Assembly: GCA_017435185.1 (NCBI GenBank)
Contig: JAFSFN010000006.1
Span: 1 to 15,316, forward strand
Direction: 5' to 3'
From: Clostridia bacterium
GTDB taxonomy: Bacteria > Bacillota > Clostridia > Christensenellales > CAG-138
Length of the DNA: 15,316 nt
Made by a program: the position numbers and the translations under genes. Shown in pieces: positions 1 through 6,294 of the stretch (position 1 is its first letter; each line of letters opens with the position of its first letter). The notes beneath the pieces are model-generated. The model worked only from the letters and a program-made list of their open reading frames with translations. It was not told the origin of the DNA and ran no database searches.

Positions 1-1
1 C

Positions 2-241
2 TATGCTGAGCGCCGTGCCGAGATTGTTACGGCCTACGAGGCAGAGCTTAGGCGCGAGGCCTTTGCTTCGGGGCGTATCGATATTGCGGATACTGCAGCA
101 ATGCGCTCGATGCCTCCTGATGTGTCATCACCGGCAGTTTTGATGTGTCCATTCCGCATATATCAACCTTGTGCAATGCCATGCCTGTTTCTCCTTGCAA
201 ATCAAAAATATCGAACAAGAATAGCATTGACTTTTTTGTAA
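2..241 (+). CDS. 3' fragment of an unrecognised plus-strand reading frame
   Basis: An open frame runs in from the left edge and stops at TAA 239-241. Its first 45 or so codons look coding: the residues are a balanced, Ala/Arg/Glu-rich mix (AERRAEIVTAYEAELRREAF near the start) and G+C over 1-140 is 81 of 140 by hand count. From about base 145 the same frame turns A/T-rich, with a Cys/Leu/Ile-rich, low-quality translation. The genuine protein may therefore have ended or been broken near there, with read-through into non-coding DNA. I do not recognise the family. It converges on the minus-strand operon, and the hairpin at 290-321 could terminate it as well. The frame choice is reasonable because both other plus frames hit stops in this stretch, but a pseudogene remnant is equally possible. 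Confidence 0.35.
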   Translation, partial: YAERRAEIVTAYEAELRREAFASGRIDIADTAAMRSMPPDVSSPAVLMCPFRIYQPCAMPCLFLLANQKYRTRIALTFL

Positions 242-289
242 TGTTTTATTATGCGAAAAAGGACTTTTTAACTCTTATAACACTTCTTA

Positions 290-321
290 AAAAAAGCTCC
301 CTTACTTCAGGGAGCTTTTTT
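290..321 (-). terminator. Perfect 12-bp hairpin, intrinsic terminator ending the operon (bidirectional)
   Basis: Arms 290-301 (aaaaaagctccc) and 310-321 (gggagctttttt) are exact reverse complements around an 8-nt loop. Each strand ends in a T run, so it can work in both directions. It begins one base past the stop codon of the HAD phosphatase, which marks the 3' end of the long minus-strand transcript. Confidence 0.9.
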
Positions 322-322
322 G

Positions 323-814
323 TTATCGGTTTTCTTTAGCTTGTGCTATGAGGTCTATAACTTCACGGACGGCTCCTCTGCCGCCGTTTGCTTTACAGAC
401 ATGATCCACCCTCTGTTTTATGCCTTCAACGGCATCGCCGGGACAGGCGGTGAACCCACACAGCTCCATTGCGTTTGCGTCGTTAAAATCGTCACCTATA
501 TAGGCGGCATTCTCTGAAGTTATATTGAACTGTTCAAACAACTGTTGCATCACGGCGGCCTTATCATCAACGCCCTGATATATCTTGCTTATGCCAAGTT
601 CAGCGGCACGCCTTGCGACTATTTTTGAATCGCGCCCTGTTATTATTACCGGCACTACATCGGTTTTGGGAAGTATGTTCTTTATACCGTAGCCATCATG
701 GGAATGGAACGCTTTGCACATTTCACCATTATCGCTCATGTATATATGGCCATCGGTGAGTGTACCGTCAACATCCATGAAAAGGGCTTTTATTTTTTCC
801 AATTTCTTTTCCAT
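323..814 (-). CDS. KdsC-like HAD phosphatase (sugar-acid phosphate phosphatase)
   Basis: This 163-residue protein is a capless (C0) HAD phosphatase of the KdsC type, the family that removes phosphate from KDO-8-P, KDN-9-P or Neu5Ac-9-P before CMP activation. All four HAD motifs are visible: DVDGTLTDG with the nucleophile and acid pair D14/D16, ITGRD around T59-R61, K85 in the third motif, and IGDDFND with D108/D109 and D112. The C-terminal GGRGAVREVIDLI (144-156) is the substrate-pocket tail typical of KdsC. Length fits the family (about 160-190). The start has AAGGA nine bases upstream. It is the last gene of the operon, four bases after the GT2 stop. KDO itself is unlikely because no KdsA is present and a Gram-positive host is expected. 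I infer that the substrate is the phosphorylated product of the neighbouring aldolase pathway. Confidence 0.85.
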   Translation of the reverse strand: MEKKLEKIKALFMDVDGTLTDGHIYMSDNGEMCKAFHSHDGYGIKNILPKTDVVPVIITGRDSKIVARRAAELGISKIYQGVDDKAAVMQQLFEQFNITSENAAYIGDDFNDANAMELCGFTACPGDAVEGIKQRVDHVCKANGGRGAVREVIDLIAQAKENR

Positions 815-818
815 GCTT

Positions 819-1832
819 TTATTTCCTTATCCTGCGTTTTACCGCATTGCCTATTCCTCTGCAGAGCCAATAGATCCGCTCATAAGTTTTGCTCATTTGG
901 GGGCATTTTGCAAAAGCGGCGTGTATTTTTTGCGTATCAGCATCAAGTGCATCTTTCGGCATTGCCGCAAACACTTTTTTGAAGCCTTGAAGCGCATGGG
1001 CGGCACGCTCTTTATCTTTAAGTTCATTTTTCGCCGCATAATAGCAGGTTTTAGCATTAAAGAGATAATTGTTTGCCGCACGAGCCACAAGCTCATCGCA
1101 CGCTCCTCTTTCTACAAAGAAATTAAACCTGTCTTCAAAGATATAGAGCATATCATCTATTCTTACGGGCGACATTTTCGAGTGCATAAAACCTTGCGGA
1201 TTTTGGCAGGCATAGTAAAGCTGATTGTCGCAAATGACGACTGTTTTCGCCTTGTCATAGAACATTCTGCACGACATATGAACATCTTCGTGCCATCTTC
1301 CTTCTATGAATCGCAAATCATCAAAGAGGCTTGTTGTGTACAGTTTTGCCCACGCACTCGTGCATCGTTTGAATCGTTCACGCAAAATATCACGGCCGTT
1401 GCAGCACATTACATTGGGCTCGGTATCGTCTGCAAGCTCACCCTCAATGTCCTGCGGCACGGGTATGCAGTTTATAATCGAAACATCTGCATTGTACTCG
1501 CTGAGGTTTTTATACATTACCGAGACGGCAGTATGATGCAGAAAATCATCGCTGTCAACGAATGTAACATATTCGCCGTTGCAAACTTCAAGCCCACTGT
1601 TTCTTGCGGCGCTCAAGCCGCCGTTTTTTTCACGGTGAATGACCCTTATGCGTTCGTCACGAAGTGCGTATTCGTCGCATATTTTGCCGCTGTTGTCGGG
1701 AGTTTTATCGTCAACGAGTATGAGTTCAATATTTGTATAAGTTTGATTCAATATCGACTCTATACAACGCGCGACATACTTCTCGACGTTATAGACCGGC
1801 ACTATTACCGATATTTTGGGCAAGTTCTTCAT
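819..1832 (-). CDS. GT2 (GT-A fold) glycosyltransferase
   Basis: A 337-residue family 2 glycosyltransferase, cytoplasmic, expected to add one sugar to the lipid-linked repeat unit. The N-terminus ISVIVPVYN (7-15) is the first beta strand of the nucleotide-binding fold. DSDD at 93-96 is the DXD-type metal site, SAWAKLY (159-165) is the family acceptor-region motif, and E182-D183 in WHED supplies the likely catalytic base. GGLSAARNSG sits at 71-80. The usual DDGS loop is replaced by DDKTPD (41-46), unlike the four other GT2s here. The gene starts three bases after the aldolase stop with no clear Shine-Dalgarno, so translational coupling is likely. It lies between the aldolase and the phosphatase, which hints that its step is linked to the sugar-acid module. 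Donor and acceptor cannot be read from sequence. Confidence 0.9.
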   Translation of the reverse strand: MKNLPKISVIVPVYNVEKYVARCIESILNQTYTNIELILVDDKTPDNSGKICDEYALRDERIRVIHREKNGGLSAARNSGLEVCNGEYVTFVDSDDFLHHTAVSVMYKNLSEYNADVSIINCIPVPQDIEGELADDTEPNVMCCNGRDILRERFKRCTSAWAKLYTTSLFDDLRFIEGRWHEDVHMSCRMFYDKAKTVVICDNQLYYACQNPQGFMHSKMSPVRIDDMLYIFEDRFNFFVERGACDELVARAANNYLFNAKTCYYAAKNELKDKERAAHALQGFKKVFAAMPKDALDADTQKIHAAFAKCPQMSKTYERIYWLCRGIGNAVKRRIRK

Positions 1833-1835
1833 TTT

Positions 1836-2855
1836 TCAGATACCGTACTTTTCACAAAACTGTGCATAGAGTTCTTCAACATATGGCTTTCTGCACTTTG
1901 TCTTCATTTCTTTTGGTATGAGCTGTATATAGTCTCTGAACTGCGAAACGGTGATATCGTGATTTTCGAGCAGATAACACGCAAAATTGGGGTGGCAATG
2001 ATAAAGTGCCGTCAGATAGAGGTACGGCGAATAACCCCATGTATGTGTCTTTGCTATGGGCATTATGAATTTGCTTATCGCATCGAGTATCAGTTCGATA
2101 TTATATTTATAGTGCGAAACACTGTTGAAGTAGTTGGCTATAAGTTCCGTATTGAGGTTGCCTGCTCCCCTGCCCATGCCGTAAAGAGATGCATCGACAA
2201 CAAGAGTACGGTCTGTCTCATAGTCGCACACATCCTGCGCCGTTATGAACGCAAGCTGCATATTGTTGTGAGAATGGAAGCCTATCCATACATCTTTATC
2301 AAGCAATGTATCGAGTATGGAAAAATAATAGCGGAAATCTTCTTTTAACATATAGCCGAAGCTGTCAACTATGGCTACGCCCTGAGGCTTGAGCTTTGCT
2401 ATTCTGGCTATGAGATCGGCATATTCCTGCTTTGTATAGTCGATAGTTACCATGGGCTGGACAAAGAGTTTATAGCCTGCCTCGACAATGCGCTTTGACA
2501 AGAGCATTGCTTCTTCTACCTGGTGCTTGTAGAAAACGACACGGATACCGTCTATCGAATTGCCGGTATAGTCGGTTATATCTTCGCTCTTGTACTGCAT
2601 GACATCCGCCATTGCAAGATACATCGAATTCTTGCGGTCTTTGGGTATGAACTCGCCTATCTGTTCGATATGCTTGAATATAGATTTTCCCTCGACATAA
2701 TCGGCGTTGTTAAGATAGCCGCATTCGATTATGTCGATATTGGCCTGTGTGAGCATTGAAGCGGTTTCTTTTATGACATCGTTCCCGAACACCCAGTTCA
2801 CGATGTAGCCGCCGTCACGCAATGTGCAATCCAGCAATTTGACATTGTTTCTCAT
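1836..2855 (-). CDS. DRE-TIM aldolase-family protein (4-hydroxy-2-oxovalerate aldolase / HMG-CoA lyase-like)
   Basis: This 339-residue protein is a DRE-TIM metallolyase catalytic domain with no C-terminal regulatory domain. It has DCTLRDGG (9-16, with R13 and D14 of the DRE signature), E46 in IIECGYL, DSFG (164-167), the divalent-metal HSHNN (H194 and H196) and the late barrel motif DASLYGMGRGAGNLN (221-235). Members make or break C-C bonds next to a 2-oxo acid or acyl-CoA: DmpG-type aldolases use pyruvate plus an aldehyde. The ATG at 2855 is chosen because GGGAGG lies seven bases upstream; an in-frame TTG at 2870 would put that site inside the gene. It follows the cytidylyltransferase by four bases. 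Context suggests it builds a 2-keto sugar acid from an enolpyruvate and a sugar aldehyde, standing in for a PEP-condensing synthase. That substrate assignment is inference. Confidence 0.85.
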   Translation of the reverse strand: MRNNVKLLDCTLRDGGYIVNWVFGNDVIKETASMLTQANIDIIECGYLNNADYVEGKSIFKHIEQIGEFIPKDRKNSMYLAMADVMQYKSEDITDYTGNSIDGIRVVFYKHQVEEAMLLSKRIVEAGYKLFVQPMVTIDYTKQEYADLIARIAKLKPQGVAIVDSFGYMLKEDFRYYFSILDTLLDKDVWIGFHSHNNMQLAFITAQDVCDYETDRTLVVDASLYGMGRGAGNLNTELIANYFNSVSHYKYNIELILDAISKFIMPIAKTHTWGYSPYLYLTALYHCHPNFACYLLENHDITVSQFRDYIQLIPKEMKTKCRKPYVEELYAQFCEKYGI

Positions 2856-2859
2856 TTTA

Positions 2860-3504
2860 TTACCTCCCAAGCTCTATCATCATCTGTGCGAATTCAAAGT
2901 CACTTTCGGTATTTATATCGACAGCTTCACGCTGTGAAACTTCTTTTATATAAGGCTTCTCGCCAACTCTGCGGACTATCTTTTCAAATACTTCTTTTGT
3001 GAAAGCATACACGCCCGAAGTTTCTCTGTATATCTTCTTTAAGTCTTGACTTCGGGGCAGATTGCGTGCGTCGAAGTTCATGGGCTTGCCGTCCTGCCAC
3101 AAAAAGTCCTGTATCACGACTGCGGTAAATGCCGAATCGTACTCGCCGCTCTTGACCTTTTCGATACATTCTTCCATGGTTTCTTTTGTTATGAACGGAG
3201 CTGTCGCATGAGCGTAGAGATATATGTCGGCATCGACCCTGTTCATGAACTCACGGAATATCTGCGTGAAATTTGAAGTGGGCTCGTCCAAATATGCGGG
3301 ACGCTTCAAATGAACAGCTCGACCTGTGAGATATTTCTGTATCTCATCATCACTGCAAAAGACATACACTTCATCGAGTTCTTTCACGCTGTCGAGCGTT
3401 TCGAGAACATGGCCTATAAGCGGTTTGTCACCGAGCGGCCTTGTGTTCTTGCCGGGGCAACGCTCATTATTGAGTTTTATCGGAACACAAGCTACTATCT
3501 TCAT
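2860..3504 (-). CDS. CMP-sugar synthetase-like cytidylyltransferase (NeuA/KdsB/PseF superfamily)
   Basis: A 214-residue nucleotidyltransferase of the acylneuraminate cytidylyltransferase type, which activates a 2-keto sugar acid with CTP to give a CMP-sugar. The N-terminal P-loop-like motif VPIKLNNERCPGKN (7-20) replaces the classical IPARGGSKGIPxKN of NeuA. PLGDKPLIGHVLETL follows, then LYAHATAPF (96-104, equivalent to LQPTSPLR) and the C-terminal VDINTESDFEFAQ (195-207, equivalent to DIDTxxDFxxAE). Length matches single-domain CMP-sugar synthetases. Its ATG overlaps the stop of the DUF115 gene by four bases (ATGA), with GAGGTG five bases upstream, so the two are translationally coupled. The divergent P-loop suggests a substrate other than Neu5Ac or KDO. 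Other nucleotidyltransferases of this fold (SpsF-like) are possible but fit less well. Confidence 0.8.
   Translation of the reverse strand: MKIVACVPIKLNNERCPGKNTRPLGDKPLIGHVLETLDSVKELDEVYVFCSDDEIQKYLTGRAVHLKRPAYLDEPTSNFTQIFREFMNRVDADIYLYAHATAPFITKETMEECIEKVKSGEYDSAFTAVVIQDFLWQDGKPMNFDARNLPRSQDLKKIYRETSGVYAFTKEVFEKIVRRVGEKPYIKEVSQREAVDINTESDFEFAQMMIELGR
2863..2868 (-). promoter_or_regulatory. Ribosome binding site that fixes the aldolase start
   Basis: GGGAGG on the minus strand lies seven bases before ATG 2855. It sits inside the last codons of the cytidylyltransferase gene, so the two genes are closely coupled. It rules out the longer TTG-initiated form. Confidence 0.85.
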
Positions 3505-4295
3505 TTTTTCACCTCAAACAAACTGTCAAAATCCACTCTTTCAAATTCTTCGAGTTTTCCGCCGCGCGTTGCATTATATATCGTCACACGGCCTATTGAT
3601 TCATCGGCAAAACGCCTTGCATCACGATATGTGAGCGTGCTCTGTCCCATATCGTGCACCGCCACGTCTTTTATATCCTGATCGTAGTCTTTGCAGAAAT
3701 AGTCGCCCGCGTTTTTATCTTCGATGATATTGCCTGCTTCGTCTATTATCTTGCTGTAATTGTGGTCAACGCCGATGAGATATATTTTTCTGAAGCCCAT
3801 GTATGCCGCTATCTGCATACATGAAAACGTGACTGTTCCTCGGCAGTCTATCTGCTTGGCGATATCTGTCGAAAAGCTGTGCAGATAGTCCTTCTCACGG
3901 TCATAATTGAGCCAGAAATATTTCGCACCGTCAACATTCACGCCCTCAAACCATTTAAGATTTACGGGTATGAATTTCGCCTTTGATTCAATGGCATTTA
4001 TCTCCGCCTGCTTTTCTTTGATTATGAGCACATCTTCACAGCAGTAATAAGTCGGTCTCCATGATGTTTCGTTGAATATCTTGTATATTCGATTCATGCC
4101 GAATGTGACTTCATTATGCGCTTTGAGCGTTTCAAGGTCCTCTGCTTTAAGGCTCGGACCGTTCCCGATTATGAAACAGCGTTCGCCCTTATGGATGTCC
4201 TTGAACTTTTTAAGTTTTTTACCGTACGGCGAAGAAGCAAAATCTTTTGCCATCCTGCCTCTTATACGACTTTGCAGGGAAAGGAAAATGTTCAT
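3501..4295 (-). CDS. DUF115/MptE-like protein, candidate GT42-like CMP-sugar transferase
   Basis: This 264-residue protein belongs to the DUF115 (6-hydroxymethylpterin diphosphokinase MptE-like) group. It has IGNGPSLK (43-50), FGMNRIY (65-71), a glycine/hydrophobic block around RGTVTFSCMQIAAYMGF (152-168), IYLIGVDHNY (171-180), HDMGQST (214-220) and NATRGGKLEEFERVDF (241-256). The same order and spacing of GNGPSLK, N68, the R152 block and the IYL-GxD motif occurs in the GT42 sialyltransferase Cst-II as I recall it, so a CMP-sugar transferase role is plausible. No tetrahydropterin context exists here. The ATG at 4295 overlaps the preceding stop by four bases and has AAGGAAG eight bases upstream; an in-frame TTG at 4319 has no binding site. 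It is coupled to the cytidylyltransferase downstream. The family call is firm; the catalytic role is inferred. Confidence 0.75.
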   Translation of the reverse strand: MNIFLSLQSRIRGRMAKDFASSPYGKKLKKFKDIHKGERCFIIGNGPSLKAEDLETLKAHNEVTFGMNRIYKIFNETSWRPTYYCCEDVLIIKEKQAEINAIESKAKFIPVNLKWFEGVNVDGAKYFWLNYDREKDYLHSFSTDIAKQIDCRGTVTFSCMQIAAYMGFRKIYLIGVDHNYSKIIDEAGNIIEDKNAGDYFCKDYDQDIKDVAVHDMGQSTLTYRDARRFADESIGRVTIYNATRGGKLEEFERVDFDSLFEVKK

Positions 4296-5317
4296 GACGA
4301 TAGCTTCCTTTTCAAACAATATAGTTTATCTATTAATAATACCACACAATAACTTTTCAAGGAATATGCGAGCGAATACAAACCGCCTATTTTTTTCCTT
4401 GTTTTTTCAAATGCTTCGGCAAAAACTCTGCTTTGCATTATTTTTTTGTTTTCTGCGAGCTTTTTCGCAAGGCTTGCCTTGTTCTTTTTGTGGAATGTGT
4501 TTTTTAATGCGGCCTCGAGCTTGAAGAACCACGCATTGTACACTCTTTCGATATCGCTCTCTGTGTGCTCATGGTTTCTTACAAACTCCAAAAGCTCACC
4601 ATGCACACGGTTTACTATTTCAAACATATCGGGATAAAATCTGTTGTCAAGCGATTCACGCCCCATGCGTACATAGTTATATGTGCATTTGTTGGACACT
4701 ATTATCTGTTTCGGCTTCGCTGTATCAAGATATTTAAGGTTGAACAGCAAGTCCTCACCGAGCGAAAGCGTTTCGTCCATTTTAAGCGAAAAAGTTTTTA
4801 TTATATCAAGCCTGTACAGCTTGTTGCACGGCGAAGCATCAAGCCATTTTTCATGGAGTTGTGCCATGTCCGCAACAGTCAACACCGACACTGCCTCATC
4901 TTTTGAAAAACAAGTCTCGCCCGTAACGGTCGTATTATAGTCGGACACGGTGCGAAAAGCGTTCCAGACCATACATTCATCGCCATACTGCTCTTTCAGC
5001 GCAAATATCGTTTCAAAGTGGTCACTTTCAAGATAGTCATCACTGTCTATGAAAGCAATATATTTGCCTCTTGCTTCCCGCATACCCCTGTTTCGTGTAG
5101 ATGACACACCACCGTTTTTAAGCGCAAGCACTTTTATGCGTGAATCTTTTTTCGCATACTCACGGCATATGTCAAGGCTCTTATCCTTTGAGCCGTCATC
5201 GATGAGCAAAAGTTCAAAATTCGAAAAACTTTGTTCAAGTATACTTTCTATGCAATATTTCAAAAACTTTTCGCTGTTATAAACAGGTACGGCAACCGTT
5301 AAAAGCGGTGAGTTCAT
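4292..5317 (-). CDS. GT2 (GT-A fold) glycosyltransferase
   Basis: A 341-residue family 2 glycosyltransferase. It has VAVPVYN (8-14), DDGS (40-43) in the nucleotide loop, GGVSSTRNRGM (69-79), DSDD (91-94) as the metal-binding DXD-type motif, ASPCNKLY (161-168) and E188-D189 in GEDLLF as the probable base. The C-terminal 100 residues are rich in Lys and aromatic residues, consistent with membrane-surface association, but contain no clear transmembrane span. The ATG overlaps the upstream GT2 stop by four bases (ATGA), preceded by a G-rich GGGGGTGG site. It is the third of three adjacent GT2 genes and feeds directly into the DUF115 gene by another ATGA overlap. Sugar specificity is not readable. 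Confidence 0.9.
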   Translation of the reverse strand: MNSPLLTVAVPVYNSEKFLKYCIESILEQSFSNFELLLIDDGSKDKSLDICREYAKKDSRIKVLALKNGGVSSTRNRGMREARGKYIAFIDSDDYLESDHFETIFALKEQYGDECMVWNAFRTVSDYNTTVTGETCFSKDEAVSVLTVADMAQLHEKWLDASPCNKLYRLDIIKTFSLKMDETLSLGEDLLFNLKYLDTAKPKQIIVSNKCTYNYVRMGRESLDNRFYPDMFEIVNRVHGELLEFVRNHEHTESDIERVYNAWFFKLEAALKNTFHKKNKASLAKKLAENKKIMQSRVFAEAFEKTRKKIGGLYSLAYSLKSYCVVLLIDKLYCLKRKLSS

Positions 5318-6294
5318 AAGCCCACCCCCAATCTGTTTCTCAAAGCAGAAGTGAAATTCGGAAAAATTCTGAACAACACGAAAAACAACGGTGTTTTGCC
5401 GCCCATGAGAAAGATTACAGAATTATCCGCCTTTTCTTCTCTGACTCTTTTCACGAGTTTATTTCTGTGTGTTTTATCACTGTCAACGGACGCATTTCTT
5501 GCAAGGCACTGATGTGCATACATACACGAACCAAGGTATGAAGCCTTCGCTAAATTATAAAGTTTGGGGAACTTTTCTTCCACATAATCCATACGCTCTT
5601 TTAACGCTTCGACAGCATCAAGTCTTCTCACCGAATAGCCGCTCGACATTATGCTGTTTTCGTGCTGAACATAGAAATAAAGCTGCGCTTTGAGCGACAC
5701 TACTCTCTTACTGTTTCCCACGGCACGGTATGTAAAAAACTCATCCTCGTTAAGTTTGCCTTCTCTGAAAATTAAACCCTCAAGTGCTTTTTTTGAATAG
5801 ACCTTATTCCATACAACCTGATGCACATTTCTTTCACAAATAAGCTCTTCCATTGCCTGTTCGCTGTTAAAGCAGAGGACTGCTTCACTCTTTTCGGCAT
5901 CATTTCGTGCTTGAGCCTGTTCTTTTTCGCTCTCGCCGACTTTTATATATGCACATTCCGCAATATCGGCATTATTTGCTTCAACTGCATTCATGAGCAT
6001 CAAAAACATATTTTCGTCTGTATAATCATCGCTGTCAATGAATGCAATATACTCGCCTTTTGCAACTTCAAGACCCGAATTTCGCGCAGCACTCAAGCCG
6101 CCGTTTTCACGGTGTACCACTCTTATGCGTGCATCCTTTTTTGCCCATTCATCGCACATTTCGCCGCACTCGTCGGGCGAACCGTCGTCCACCAGTATTA
6201 TCTCTGTATCACGGTACGTTTGTGCAACAAGGGAAGAAACACACTTGTTAAGATATTGTTTTGTCTTATATACGGGTACAATAATGCTCAGCAT
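5314..6294 (-). CDS. GT2 (GT-A fold) glycosyltransferase
   Basis: A 326-residue family 2 glycosyltransferase starting almost directly with its first beta strand (LSIIVPVYK, 2-10). DDGSPD occupies 36-41, GGLSAARNSG 65-74, DSDD 87-90, VWNKVYSK 161-168 and the catalytic-type E183-D184 lies in LNEDEFF. The start codon lies inside the 3' end of the upstream GT2 (seven-base overlap, different frame), with GGAG five bases before ATG. In its nucleotide-binding half it is the closest relative, within this window, of the GT2 at 819-1832, including a shared 16-base exact DNA match. It should act on the cytoplasmic face to extend the lipid-linked oligosaccharide. Donor unknown. Confidence 0.9.
   Translation of the reverse strand: MLSIIVPVYKTKQYLNKCVSSLVAQTYRDTEIILVDDGSPDECGEMCDEWAKKDARIRVVHRENGGLSAARNSGLEVAKGEYIAFIDSDDYTDENMFLMLMNAVEANNADIAECAYIKVGESEKEQAQARNDAEKSEAVLCFNSEQAMEELICERNVHQVVWNKVYSKKALEGLIFREGKLNEDEFFTYRAVGNSKRVVSLKAQLYFYVQHENSIMSSGYSVRRLDAVEALKERMDYVEEKFPKLYNLAKASYLGSCMYAHQCLARNASVDSDKTHRNKLVKRVREEKADNSVIFLMGGKTPLFFVLFRIFPNFTSALRNRLGVGL

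Noticed and set aside
231..260. Promoter-like TTGACT followed by TATTAT on the plus strand
   Set aside because: The spacer is only 14 bp and no plus-strand gene follows before the terminator hairpin.
145..339. Plus-strand 64-codon open frame
   Set aside because: It runs through the whole terminator hairpin, has no ribosome binding site and has a low-complexity translation.
323..814. Assignment of the HAD phosphatase as true KdsC of KDO/lipopolysaccharide synthesis
   Set aside because: There is no KdsA, no KdsD and no lipid A gene here, and the context is Gram-positive. Only the family, not the substrate, is supported.
714..2348. A 544-codon open frame on the plus strand
   Set aside because: It lies antisense to the GT2, and to part of the aldolase gene, whose motifs are intact. 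Its translation is Cys/His/Ile/Phe-rich with no recognisable domain, so it is a shadow frame.
2856..2870. Upstream TTG start for the aldolase
   Set aside because: It would place the GGGAGG ribosome binding site within the coding region, and the ATG at 2855 has ideal spacing to it.
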